This document shows, in pieces, positions 34,386 through 42,834 of a stretch of 64,000 nucleotides of DNA (position 1 is the first letter of the stretch; the number at the start of each line of letters is the position of its first letter). Where the stretch lies: positions 2,294,001-2,358,000 of the forward strand of contig NZ_RBKS01000001.1 of the NCBI RefSeq assembly GCF_003634555.1, given 5' to 3'. This DNA is from Frondihabitans australicus (GTDB taxonomy: Bacteria > Actinomycetota > Actinomycetes > Actinomycetales > Microbacteriaceae). Position numbers and translations under genes: made by a program. The notes beneath the pieces were generated by a model. The model saw nothing but the letters and a program-made list of their open reading frames with translations. It made no database searches and was not told the origin of the DNA.

Positions 34386-36086
34386 ATGAACCCGAAGACC
34401 TACCCGCGCCCGAATCGCGTCGGCCGACGCCGACTCGCGATCGTCGCCGTCGTCACGGCGGCTCTGGCGACCGCCCTCACCACCGCCCTCGCCGGACCGG
34501 TGAATGCCGACACCGCTCCCAGCGACCCGGGCTCCCCGTCGACACCGACCACGGTCTCGGCCGACGCCCTCCCTGCGCCGCAGATCGACGGCGTCGTCTG
34601 GACTCAGGCGATCGCCGGCAACACGGTCTGGGCCGCCGGCTCCTTCACGACCGCGCGCCCCGCGGGCGTCGCCCTCGGAGGCGCCGGCACCGTCCCGCGC
34701 TTCAACGTGCTCTCGTACAACCTCACGACCGGCGTGCTGAACGCCGGCTTCGCGCCCCAGGTGAACGGCGCCATCCGGGCCATCGCGGTCGACAGCACCG
34801 GCCAGCACCTGTGGCTCGGAGGCTCGTTCACGCAGGTCGGCGGGCGCACGGCGAACCACATCGCCGAGCTGAACGCGCAGACCGGCGCCGTGCTCACCGG
34901 CTTCCGCGGAAACATCAACGGAACCGTCAACGCCCTCGCGCTGCGGAGTGACAAGAACACTCTGTTCGTCGGCGGCGGCTTCAGCTCGGCCGACCTCAAG
35001 AAGCACTTCAACCTCGCAGCGCTCACCGCGAACGCCGGGACGCTCCGCAACTGGTCGCCGACGGCGACCGGCGGCACGGTGCAGGCCATCGCGGTGGCGC
35101 CCGACTACTCGCGCGTGGTCGTCGGCGGAGCGTTCACCGCGCTCAACTCCGTCGCCAACCCGGGCTACGGGATCGGCTCGCTCAACCCCTCGACCGGGCA
35201 GCACCAGACCTGGGCGATGAACTCCGTCATCCGCAACGGCGGCAAGAACGCCGCGATCACCACCCTCGCGGCCGACAGCACGGGCCTCTACGGCGGCGGC
35301 TACACCTACGGCTCGGGCGGCAACCTCGAGGGCACCTTCCGGGCCGACTGGAAGACCGGCAACCTCGTCTGGATGGAGGACTGCCACGGCGACACCTACT
35401 CCGTCGCGGTGACGCCCACCGCCGAGTACGTGGCCGGACACGCCCACTACTGCGGCAACGTCGGCGGCTTCGTCGACGAGAAGGCGACGAACTACCGCGG
35501 CATCGCGTTCAGCAAGGCGGCCACGCAGACGATCACGACGAACCCGGTGAGCGGCTACGCGAACTTCGCCGGTCAGCCGGCCCCGTCGCTCCTGCAGTGG
35601 TACCCGAACTTCAACGTCGGCACGTACACCGGCCAGGGGCAGGGGCCCTGGAGCGTCGCCGCCACCTCGCAGTACGTCGTGTACGGCGGCGAGTTCACCA
35701 CCGTCAACGGCGTGGCCCAGCAGGGCCTGGTGCGCTTCGCGGTGTCGTCGATCGCCCCGAACAAGATGGGTCCGCAGGCGGTGGGGCAGGATCTGATGCC
35801 GACCTCGACCGTCTCGTACAACCGGCCCACGCTGTCCTGGCAGTCGGACTACGACCCGGACAACAAGACCCTGACCTACGAGATCTGGCGCCGCGACCCG
35901 CAGGCCACGACGTACACCCAGATCGCCTCCGTGAAGGGCGACTCCAGCGTCTGGAACCGGCCGACGATGTCGTGGACGGAGCCGAATTCGCTCGCCGCCG
36001 GGAAGTACTTCTACGAGATCGTGGCGGTCGACCCGTTCGGCAACCAGGCGATCGGTCAGCAGACTCCGGTGACCGTCGGCGGCTGA
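34386..36086 (+). CDS. Secreted beta-propeller protein (delta-60-like repeats) with a C-terminal FN3-like domain
   Basis: This is a 566-residue exported protein. The signal peptide (RRRLAIVAVVTAALATALTT...VNADT) is followed by a conserved VSADALPAPQIDGVVW opening. Repeats of the form VWAAGSFTT, LWLGGSFTQVGG, LFVGGGFSS, VVVGGAFTALN and VYGGEFTTVNG then recur at about 50-residue spacing, the pattern of delta-60/DUF5122 propeller blades. Residues from about 465 form an FN3-like domain (LSWQSDYDPDNKTLTYEIWRR). It is a close paralogue of the next gene. It is probably surface-associated; no wall-sorting signal was found. Confidence 0.8.
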   Translation: MNPKTYPRPNRVGRRRLAIVAVVTAALATALTTALAGPVNADTAPSDPGSPSTPTTVSADALPAPQIDGVVWTQAIAGNTVWAAGSFTTARPAGVALGGAGTVPRFNVLSYNLTTGVLNAGFAPQVNGAIRAIAVDSTGQHLWLGGSFTQVGGRTANHIAELNAQTGAVLTGFRGNINGTVNALALRSDKNTLFVGGGFSSADLKKHFNLAALTANAGTLRNWSPTATGGTVQAIAVAPDYSRVVVGGAFTALNSVANPGYGIGSLNPSTGQHQTWAMNSVIRNGGKNAAITTLAADSTGLYGGGYTYGSGGNLEGTFRADWKTGNLVWMEDCHGDTYSVAVTPTAEYVAGHAHYCGNVGGFVDEKATNYRGIAFSKAATQTITTNPVSGYANFAGQPAPSLLQWYPNFNVGTYTGQGQGPWSVAATSQYVVYGGEFTTVNGVAQQGLVRFAVSSIAPNKMGPQAVGQDLMPTSTVSYNRPTLSWQSDYDPDNKTLTYEIWRRDPQATTYTQIASVKGDSSVWNRPTMSWTEPNSLAAGKYFYEIVAVDPFGNQAIGQQTPVTVGG

Positions 36087-36108
36087 CCCGAAGATTTTTC
36101 TTCCGGGG
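36087..36108 (+). terminator. Hairpin after propeller gene 1
   Basis: CCCGAAGA-TTTT-TCTTCCGGG forms a stem with one bulged C immediately after the stop at 36086. It may end the upstream transcript before the next promoter. Confidence 0.5.
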
Positions 36109-36133
36109 GGCTGTGCTCCGGTGGAAATCGATC

Positions 36134-36212
36134 TATCCTCACCACTATGTCCCCCGTGAGGGGGACTCTCACAACGAACGCGACCTCGCCGCGTTTGGGG
36201 CCCGAAACCCAC
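36134..36212 (+). promoter_or_regulatory. Promoter and structured leader of propeller gene 2
   Basis: TATCCT at 36134-36139 predicts a transcript start near 36146. The leader begins with a perfect hairpin, GTCCCCC-GTGA-GGGGGAC (36149-36166, GNRA loop). The hairpin AACGCG-N7-CGCGTT follows, and then GGGGCCCGAAACCCAC (36197-36212), identical to a motif in the leader of propeller gene 1. A further hairpin CTCGG-TCTTCG-CCGAG lies before the start codon. Confidence 0.45.
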
Positions 36213-36260
36213 ACGTCATCTCGGTCTTCGCCGAGCCGATCACACAGAGGCAGTTCATTC

Positions 36261-38639
36261 ATGGGGATCTCCATCCGTGCGCTCCGGCGTACTCTCGCAG
36301 TCACCGCGGTCGGTGCGCTGGTCACCGCCGGCGCTCTCGTCGCCACGTCGTCGGCTCAGGCCGACACCGCCCCGGTCAACCCGACCGACCCGAAGACCCC
36401 GGTCTCGGTCTCGGCGGACGCCCTGCCCGCGCCGCAGATCGACGGCGTCGTCTGGGTCCAGGCTGTCTCGGGCAACACGGTGTTCGTCGGCGGCAACTTC
36501 CAGAAGGTGCGCCCCGCGGGTGCGGCCGCCGGCACGAGCACCGTGTCGCAGCCCTACTTCTTCTCGTACAACCTCACGACCGGCGTGATGAACGCCGCCT
36601 TCGCGCCGAAGCTCAATGCGCAGGTGCGAGCGATCGTCCCGTCGGCGGACGGCTCCACCGTCTACGCGTCGGGTAGCTTCACGACGGTCAACGGCGTGAC
36701 GCGCAACCGCGTGGCCGAGTTCAATGCGACCACGGGCGCGCTGATCACCACCTTCACCGCGACCCCGAACTACGTGGTGAACGCGCTGGCGCTCTCGGGC
36801 AACCAGCTCTTCATCGGCGGTGGCTTCACGACCGTCGGCGGTGCGACGCACAACCACGTGGCGTCGGTCAACGCCACGACGGGCGCGGTGAACAACGCGT
36901 TCACGACCGACCTCGAGGGCGGCAGCGCGACGTCCCTCACCGCGGACCCCGACGGATCGCGCATCGTGGTCGGCGGCAACTTCCAGACGACCAACGGGTC
37001 GAGCAACCCCGGCTTCGGCGTCGCCATGGTGACGAGCACGACCGGGTCGCTCCTGCCGCTGAAGGCGAACGCGCAGCTCCGTGACGCGAGCGACGGCTCG
37101 GGAGTGACCTCTCTCGCGAGCGACGCCAGCGGCTTCTACGTCTCGGGCTACGACTACGGCGGAGACGGCAACTTCGAGGGCTCGTGGCACGCCAGCTGGA
37201 CCGACGGCACGCTGATCTGGCTCGAGGACTGCCACGGCGACAGCTACTCGATCGCCGTCACGGACAACGCCGAGTACCTCGCCGGCCACCCGCACGTGTG
37301 CTCCACGCTCGGCGGCTTTCCGCAGACCAACCCGTTCACGTACCACCGGGGCATCGCGTTCACGAAGGTCGCGACCCAGACGCTGACCAGGAGCGCCGAC
37401 CTCACCAACTGGGCCGGGAAGCCGGCACCGTCGCTGCTCGACTGGTTCCCCGACTTCAACGTCGGCACCTTCACCGGCGAGAGCCAGGGCCCCTGGAGCG
37501 TCGCCACCTCCGCCGACTCCCGCTACGTTGTCTACGGCGGCGAGTTCACGACCGTCAACGGCGTGAAGCAGCAGGGCCTCGTGCGCTTCGAGCTCCCCGC
37601 CTTCGCGCCGAACAAGATGGGCCCGACGACGAACCTCGCCGCGCCGACGTTCTCATCGGTCGGCAACACCAGCGTGACGGTCAACTGGAAGACCGTCAGC
37701 GACCAGGACAACCAGACGCTCACCTACAGCATCTACCGCGACGGCAGCACGACCCCGATCGCGACGAAGCAGGTCGCGTCCACGTTCTGGAACCTGCCCA
37801 GCGCAAGTTGGACCGACACGACCGTGACGGCCGGGACGACTCACACCTACCGCGTCGCGGCGAGCGACCCCTTCGGCAACACGCAGCCCGGCGTGGCCGC
37901 GACCGTCAAGACGACGGGCACGGCCGGCGGCGGTGGCGGCGGCGGCGGTGGCGGCACCACGCCCACCGGCTACGCGGCGACCGTCGCGTCGCAGGGCGCC
38001 GTCGACTACTGGCGCCTCGACCAGGCCAGCGGCACGACCGCGGCCGACAGCCGCGGCTCGCTGCCCATGACGCTCCAGGCCGGGGTCACCTCCGGCACGG
38101 CCGGCGCCATCAGCGACGGCGACAAGGCGTCGACGTTCAACGGCACGACGACGGGCACGGCCTCGACGACCAGCCCGATCACCGCGCCGAACACGTTCTC
38201 GGTCGCCGCGTGGTTCAAGACGACCACGACCGCAGGAGGCAAGATCGTCGGCTTCGGCGATACGCAGACCGGCGGGTCGGGCAAGTACGACCGCCACGTG
38301 TTCATGAACGCCGACGGCACGCTGACCTACGGCGTGCGGACCAACGGCGTCAACAAGCCGATCTCGACGACCGCGAAGTACAACGACGGAGCCTGGCACT
38401 TCGTCGTCGGCACGACGTCGTCGGCCGGATCGACGTTCTACGTCGACGGGAAGCTCGTCGGCAGCGACGCGAGCGCGACGAGCGGGCAGACGAACACCGG
38501 CTACTGGCGGATCGGCGGCGACAAGACGTGGACCACCGGCGTGCAGTGGTTCGCCGGCTCCATCGACGACGTGTCGATCTACGCCGCGCCGCTGTCGGCC
38601 GCGCAGGTCGCCGCCCAGTGGACGGCGGCCGGCCACTAG
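36261..38639 (+). CDS. Secreted beta-propeller protein with FN3-like and LamG-type domains
   Basis: This is a 792-residue exported protein. Its first 460 residues parallel the preceding gene (signal peptide ending SSAQADT, the same VSADALPAPQIDGVVW opening, VGGNFQ/ASGSFTTVNG/IGGGFTTVGG blades). An FN3-like domain (about 460-550), a run of ten glycines near residue 555, and a concanavalin/LamG-type lectin domain (about 570-792, with AWFKTTTTAGGKIVGFG and GSIDDVSIY) follow. The ATG at 36261 begins the signal peptide; the frame upstream covers the leader. The LamG tail suggests binding of a glycan or matrix. No sortase motif was found. Confidence 0.82.
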   Translation: MGISIRALRRTLAVTAVGALVTAGALVATSSAQADTAPVNPTDPKTPVSVSADALPAPQIDGVVWVQAVSGNTVFVGGNFQKVRPAGAAAGTSTVSQPYFFSYNLTTGVMNAAFAPKLNAQVRAIVPSADGSTVYASGSFTTVNGVTRNRVAEFNATTGALITTFTATPNYVVNALALSGNQLFIGGGFTTVGGATHNHVASVNATTGAVNNAFTTDLEGGSATSLTADPDGSRIVVGGNFQTTNGSSNPGFGVAMVTSTTGSLLPLKANAQLRDASDGSGVTSLASDASGFYVSGYDYGGDGNFEGSWHASWTDGTLIWLEDCHGDSYSIAVTDNAEYLAGHPHVCSTLGGFPQTNPFTYHRGIAFTKVATQTLTRSADLTNWAGKPAPSLLDWFPDFNVGTFTGESQGPWSVATSADSRYVVYGGEFTTVNGVKQQGLVRFELPAFAPNKMGPTTNLAAPTFSSVGNTSVTVNWKTVSDQDNQTLTYSIYRDGSTTPIATKQVASTFWNLPSASWTDTTVTAGTTHTYRVAASDPFGNTQPGVAATVKTTGTAGGGGGGGGGGTTPTGYAATVASQGAVDYWRLDQASGTTAADSRGSLPMTLQAGVTSGTAGAISDGDKASTFNGTTTGTASTTSPITAPNTFSVAAWFKTTTTAGGKIVGFGDTQTGGSGKYDRHVFMNADGTLTYGVRTNGVNKPISTTAKYNDGAWHFVVGTTSSAGSTFYVDGKLVGSDASATSGQTNTGYWRIGGDKTWTTGVQWFAGSIDDVSIYAAPLSAAQVAAQWTAAGH

Positions 38640-38651
38640 GCAGGCCCTCGC

Positions 38652-38724
38652 CGGCGCCGGACTCCAGGACGTGCCGCTCACCTTCGGGGGTGGGCGGCAT
38701 CTTCTGGAGTCCGGCGCCGGCGGT
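38652..38724 (+). terminator. Large two-stage hairpin after propeller gene 2
   Basis: GCCGGCGCCGGACTCCAG pairs with CTGGAGTCCGGCGCCGGC (18 bases, perfect). Inside, TGCCGCTCACC pairs with GGTGGGCGGCA around a TTCG-containing loop. It begins about a dozen bases after the stop and probably terminates transcription; it may also protect the end of the convergent transcript. Confidence 0.75.
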
Positions 38725-38772
38725 CACGCTCCGCTTGCACGCATCAGCGCCGCGCCCGGGCGCGGTCGTCGG

Positions 38773-39372
38773 TCAGGCCCCGGCGGCCACCGCCCGAACG
38801 ACCTTCTCGAGCCGCGACCGGACCCCCGGCACGAGCTCGGGCAGGCGGATCCGCGACTCGACGAGGCTGACCGCACACGGCGACCCCGGCGCCGACGCCG
38901 CGGGTGCGCCCACGCGGGCCTCGAGCACGTCGCCCCCGTCGAGCTCCCAGCGCGCCAGGCTTCGCTCGGGGAGTCGGTGGACCTCCGTCGGCTCCTGCTT
39001 CACGGCCGCGTTGACGCTCGCGATCGCGAGGTCGAGGAGCGCCGGCTGGCTGCCGCGCAGGCTGCGGCTGACCGACACCTCGAAGGTGCCGTCGGGCTGC
39101 TCACCGGGCAGCAGGATCCCGTGATCGTGCTGGTACCGAACCGCCACGGCGCGCGCACCCCACTCCGGCGCCTCGTAGACCTCCACGAGCAGGTCGACGA
39201 TCTGCTCGTGCGACAGTCGCACAGCGCCTTCCGCGTCGAGGATCTCGTACCAGGCGGCGGCCGACCGGCCCGTCCGCGCGGCGAGCTTCGCGTCGCTGAG
39301 GCCGCCCGCTGCTCCTGCGCCCTGAGCGCCCTGCTGGCGACCTCGCGCGCCGGAGCCGCGTGAGCGCGCCAC
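38773..39372 (-). CDS. DUF4287-domain protein
   Basis: This is a 199-residue protein. After a Gly/Arg-rich start, residues 33-85 (TGRSAAAWYEILDAEGA, HEQIVDLLVEVYEAPEWGARAVAVRYQ) match the DUF4287 pattern seen in actinobacterial proteins. The remaining 100 residues are an uncharacterised SRPBCC-like beta-rich region. The GTG at 39372 lies 3 bases after the rsmA stop, so it is the last gene of the metG-tatD-rsmA operon. Function unknown. Confidence 0.75.
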   Translation of the reverse strand: MARSRGSGARGRQQGAQGAGAAGGLSDAKLAARTGRSAAAWYEILDAEGAVRLSHEQIVDLLVEVYEAPEWGARAVAVRYQHDHGILLPGEQPDGTFEVSVSRSLRGSQPALLDLAIASVNAAVKQEPTEVHRLPERSLARWELDGGDVLEARVGAPAASAPGSPCAVSLVESRIRLPELVPGVRSRLEKVVRAVAAGA

Positions 39373-39375
39373 GCC

Positions 39376-40224
39376 CTAGTGCTCCCCCGCTGCGATCAGC
39401 CCCCGCGCGATCGCCAGGAAGTCGTCGACGGTGAGCTCTTCGCCGCGCGACGTGGCGGCGAGACCGGCGGACTCGATCGCCTCGGAGGCGGCCTGCGACG
39501 ACCCGATGACGTTCGAGAGCGACTGCCGCAGCATCTTGCGGCGCTGCTGGAACGCGGCGTCGACGAGCTCGAACGTGACCCTGCGTTCGGCCTCGGTGCC
39601 CTTCGGCTCGTGGCGGTCGTAGGCCACCAGGATGCTGTCGACGTTCGGCACGGGCCAGAAGACCTGCCGCGACACGAGCCCGGCGGTCGACCAGTCGCCG
39701 TACCAGGCGGCCTTGATGCTCGGCGACCCATAGACCTTCGACCCGGGCTCGGCGGCGAGACGCTGACCGACCTCGGCCTGCACCATCACCAGACCGCGTT
39801 CGAGGCTCGGGAAGTGCTCGAGGAAGTGCAGGAGCACGGGCACCGAGATGTTGTAGGGCAGGTTCGCCACGAGATGGCTGGGTTCGGTCGGCAGCGACAC
39901 GACCTTCATGGCGTCGTCGACGACCACCGTGAGCCGGGCGCCGGGCTGCATCAGCTCGACCGTCTTGGGCAACTGCTCGGCGAGCCGGCGATCGATCTCG
40001 ACCGCGGTGACCGTGGCCCCGCGCTCGACGAGCCCGAGCGTGAGCGAGCCGAGGCCGGGGCCGATCTCGACGACGCTGGTGCCCTCGCCGATGCCGGAGG
40101 CCTGGACGATGCGGCGCACCGTGTTGGCGTCGTGGACGAAGTTCTGGCCGAGCTTCTTGGTCGGCGAGACGCCGAGGAGGTCGGCGAGATCGCGGATCTC
40201 CGCCGGGCCGAGGAGGGTGGGCAT
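39376..40224 (-). CDS. rsmA: 16S rRNA dimethyladenosine transferase
   Basis: This is a 282-residue RsmA/KsgA methyltransferase, which dimethylates the two adenines near the 3' end of 16S rRNA. The KKLGQNFVHD opening, the SAM motif VVEIGPGLGSLT, and the catalytic NLPYNIS are all present. The ATG at 40224 lies 3 bases after the tatD stop. In most actinobacteria ispE follows directly; here a DUF4287 gene and then a 16-kb accessory block intervene. Confidence 0.95.
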   Translation of the reverse strand: MPTLLGPAEIRDLADLLGVSPTKKLGQNFVHDANTVRRIVQASGIGEGTSVVEIGPGLGSLTLGLVERGATVTAVEIDRRLAEQLPKTVELMQPGARLTVVVDDAMKVVSLPTEPSHLVANLPYNISVPVLLHFLEHFPSLERGLVMVQAEVGQRLAAEPGSKVYGSPSIKAAWYGDWSTAGLVSRQVFWPVPNVDSILVAYDRHEPKGTEAERRVTFELVDAAFQQRRKMLRQSLSNVIGSSQAASEAIESAGLAATSRGEELTVDDFLAIARGLIAAGEH

Positions 40225-40227
40225 CGG

Positions 40228-41166
40228 CTACTCGTCGATCAGCGGGGGCTCGGACTCCCACGTGCCGTAGACGAGCTCGGTGGTGGAGGTGATCTGCGCG
40301 GCGAGCATGGAGACGTCGGTGCCGATCGTCTCCGCCATCGAGCGGAGCGTCAGCGGGATCAGGTACGGGGAGTTCGGTCGGCCGCGGTGCGGGGTCGGCG
40401 TGAGGAACGGGGCGTCGGTCTCGACCATGATCAGGTTGCGCGGCGCCTGCCGGAGGGCCTCGCGGAGCGGCTCGGCGTTCTTGAACGTCACCGTGCCGGC
40501 GAACGACATGTACCAGCCGTTGTCGGCGCAGACGCGGGCCAGCGCGGTGTCGCCCGAGAAGCAGTGGAAGACGGTCATCTCGGGGGCGCCGACGCGCTTC
40601 AGGGTCTCGACGACGTCGTCGTGGGCGTTGCGGTCATGGATCTGGAGGGCGAGCCCGTGACGCTTCGCGATCTCGATGTGCGCCTCGAACGACTCGTGCT
40701 GCGCGCGTCGGGCCGCCTGCTCGTCGAGACCGAACTCGGCCGCCTCGTCGACCCGGAACCAGTCGAGGCCCGTCTCGCCGACAGCGCGCACGCGAGGGCG
40801 CCCGGCGAGCTCGTCGATGACGGCGATCGACTCGTCGAGGGTGCCGGCGGCCGCGAGCCGCGGGGCCTCGTTGGGGTGGAGCGCGACCGCCGCGAGCACA
40901 CGGGGCTCGCGCGCCGCGATCTCGGCCGACCAGCGCGACGTCGCCACGTCGTTGCCGACCTGGACGACGCCGCGGATGCCGACGCTGGAGGCGCGGTCGA
41001 GGTGCTCGCGATGGTCGAGCCCCTCGCCGTCCTCGATCTCGAGGTGCGTGTGGTTGTCGTAGACCGGCACCGTCAGCGCCTCGGGCAGCGGCGGGTAGGT
41101 GAGGTCGCGCTTCTGCCCGTCGGCGCTGGTGGCCTGGCGCTGGCGGATGTGCGCGGCGTCGCTCAC
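40228..41166 (-). CDS. tatD: TatD family metal-dependent hydrolase
   Basis: This is a 312-residue TatD-type deoxyribonuclease/hydrolase. The metal ligands are visible in YDNHTHLE, GETGLDWF, LQIHDRNAHDD, VFHCFSGD and VETDAPFLTP. The N-terminus has about 35 extra residues before the first metal motif. The GTG at 41166 overlaps the metG stop as GTGA. It is the middle gene of the metG-tatD-rsmA operon. Confidence 0.93.
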   Translation of the reverse strand: MSDAAHIRQRQATSADGQKRDLTYPPLPEALTVPVYDNHTHLEIEDGEGLDHREHLDRASSVGIRGVVQVGNDVATSRWSAEIAAREPRVLAAVALHPNEAPRLAAAGTLDESIAVIDELAGRPRVRAVGETGLDWFRVDEAAEFGLDEQAARRAQHESFEAHIEIAKRHGLALQIHDRNAHDDVVETLKRVGAPEMTVFHCFSGDTALARVCADNGWYMSFAGTVTFKNAEPLREALRQAPRNLIMVETDAPFLTPTPHRGRPNSPYLIPLTLRSMAETIGTDVSMLAAQITSTTELVYGTWESEPPLIDE

Positions 41167-42734
41167 GCGGCGCCTTCCTCCGGCTGCTCGATGCGCGGGA
41201 AGAGCGTCGACTCGAGCGGGGTCACGCTCGGCGCCGACGACCACTCGGCGGCGCGGTCGATGTTCTGGCTGGTCAGCTCGCCCTGGCCGATGCTCGCCCA
41301 CAGGCGGTGCGCCGCACCGGGGATGAACGGGCTCAGGAGCACGGTGAGCGTGCCGAGACCGCGCAGCGCCGTGTTCAGCACCGTGGCGAGGCGGTCGCGA
41401 GTGGCCTCGTCTTTCGCGAGCACCCAGGGCTCCTGCTCGGTGATGTAGCCGTTGAGGGCGTCCACGAGTTCCCAGATCGTCGCGACGGCCTCGTGGATCG
41501 CGTACCGGCCGATCGCCGCGTCGGCCTCGGCCGTCACGCGCAGCTCGGTCTCGCGGATCGCCAGGTCGGCGTCGGTCAGCTCGCCGGCCACCGGCACCGT
41601 GCCACCGAAGTAGCGCGTGATCATCGCGATGATGCGCGACGCCAGGTTGCCGAAGCCGTTCGCGAGCTCGGCCTGGTATCGAGCCGAGATGTCCTCCCAC
41701 GAGAAGTTGCCGTCTTGGCCGAAGGTGATCGCGCGCATGAAGTAGTAGCGGAATGCGTCGACGCCGAAGGTGTCGGTGATCTGCTGCGGCGCGATGCCCG
41801 TGAGCTTGGACTTCGACATCTTCTCGCCGCCGACGAGCAGCCAGCCGTGGCCGAAGACGTTCTTGGGCACCGGCAGGCCGGCGGCCATGAGCATGGCCGG
41901 CCAGATGACGGCGTGGAACCGCGCGATGTCCTTGCCGACGAGGTGCATGGCGGGCCAGCGGCGGGCGAACTGCTCGTCGTCGACGCCGTAGCCGATCGCG
42001 GTCACGTAGTTGAGCAGTGCGTCGAACCAGACGTAGACGACGTGAGAGTCGTCCCACGGCACCTTGATGCCCCAGTCGAACGACGCGCGCGAGATCGAGA
42101 GGTCGCGCAGGCCCTGCTTGACGAACTGCACGATCTCGTTGCGGACGCTCTCGGGCTGAATGAAGTCGCGCTGCGACTCGTACAGGTCGAGCAGCGGCTG
42201 CTCGAAGTCGCTCATGCGGAAGAAGTAGTTGCTCTCCTTCAAGAGCTCGACCGGCTTGGAGTGGATCGCGCAGACCAGCTCGCCCTCGTAGGGGCCGGTG
42301 CCGTCGACGAGGTCGGAGAGCTGCTTGTACTCCTCACAGCCGACGCAGTAGTAGCCCTCGAACTCGCCCTGGTAGATGAAGCCGTCGTCGTAGAGCTTCT
42401 GGAGGAAGCGCTTCACGCCCTCCTCGTGCCGCACGTCGGTGGTGCGGATGAAGTCGTCGTTCGTGATGTCGATCGCCTGCAGGAGGGGCTTCCACGCCTC
42501 CTCGACGAGGCGGTCGGCCCACGCCTTGGGCGTGACCTCGTGGCTGACGGCGGTGCGCTGGATCTTCTGCCCGTGCTCGTCGGTGCCGGTCAGCAGCCAG
42601 GTGTCGTCGCCGCGCTGGCGGTGCCAGCGGGCGAGCACGTCGGCCGCCACCTCGGTGTACGCGTGGCCGATGTGGGGCACGTCGTTGACATAGAAGATGG
42701 GCGTGGTGACGTAAAAGGAATCGCCGGCGGGCAT
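41163..42734 (-). CDS. metG: Methionyl-tRNA synthetase
   Basis: This is a 523-residue class I synthetase of the short actinobacterial form without the C-terminal dimerisation domain. It has the HIGH motif (PHIGHAY), a Zn-binding CVGCEEY knuckle in the connective peptide, and KMSKSKL. The ATG at 42734 begins the conserved MPAGDSFYVTTPIFYVND and stands 8 bases after TAGACT (42747-42742), a -10 box, so the operon mRNA is probably leaderless. A longer frame to 42758 would start upstream of that box. Confidence 0.95.
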   Translation of the reverse strand: MPAGDSFYVTTPIFYVNDVPHIGHAYTEVAADVLARWHRQRGDDTWLLTGTDEHGQKIQRTAVSHEVTPKAWADRLVEEAWKPLLQAIDITNDDFIRTTDVRHEEGVKRFLQKLYDDGFIYQGEFEGYYCVGCEEYKQLSDLVDGTGPYEGELVCAIHSKPVELLKESNYFFRMSDFEQPLLDLYESQRDFIQPESVRNEIVQFVKQGLRDLSISRASFDWGIKVPWDDSHVVYVWFDALLNYVTAIGYGVDDEQFARRWPAMHLVGKDIARFHAVIWPAMLMAAGLPVPKNVFGHGWLLVGGEKMSKSKLTGIAPQQITDTFGVDAFRYYFMRAITFGQDGNFSWEDISARYQAELANGFGNLASRIIAMITRYFGGTVPVAGELTDADLAIRETELRVTAEADAAIGRYAIHEAVATIWELVDALNGYITEQEPWVLAKDEATRDRLATVLNTALRGLGTLTVLLSPFIPGAAHRLWASIGQGELTSQNIDRAAEWSSAPSVTPLESTLFPRIEQPEEGAA

Positions 42735-42834
42735 GTCGTCCAGTCTAAAGCGCGCCACCGACGTGATGACGCCCGTTCTCCACAGGCGTCAGCGCGCGGG
42801 CGCAGTAGGCGTCAGCGGGCGGGCACAGCCGGCG

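Noticed and set aside
34386-38639. Sortase anchoring or S-layer (SLH) signals in the propeller proteins
   Set aside because: No LPxTG-type motif with hydrophobic tail and no SLH repeats are present; attachment mode remains unknown.
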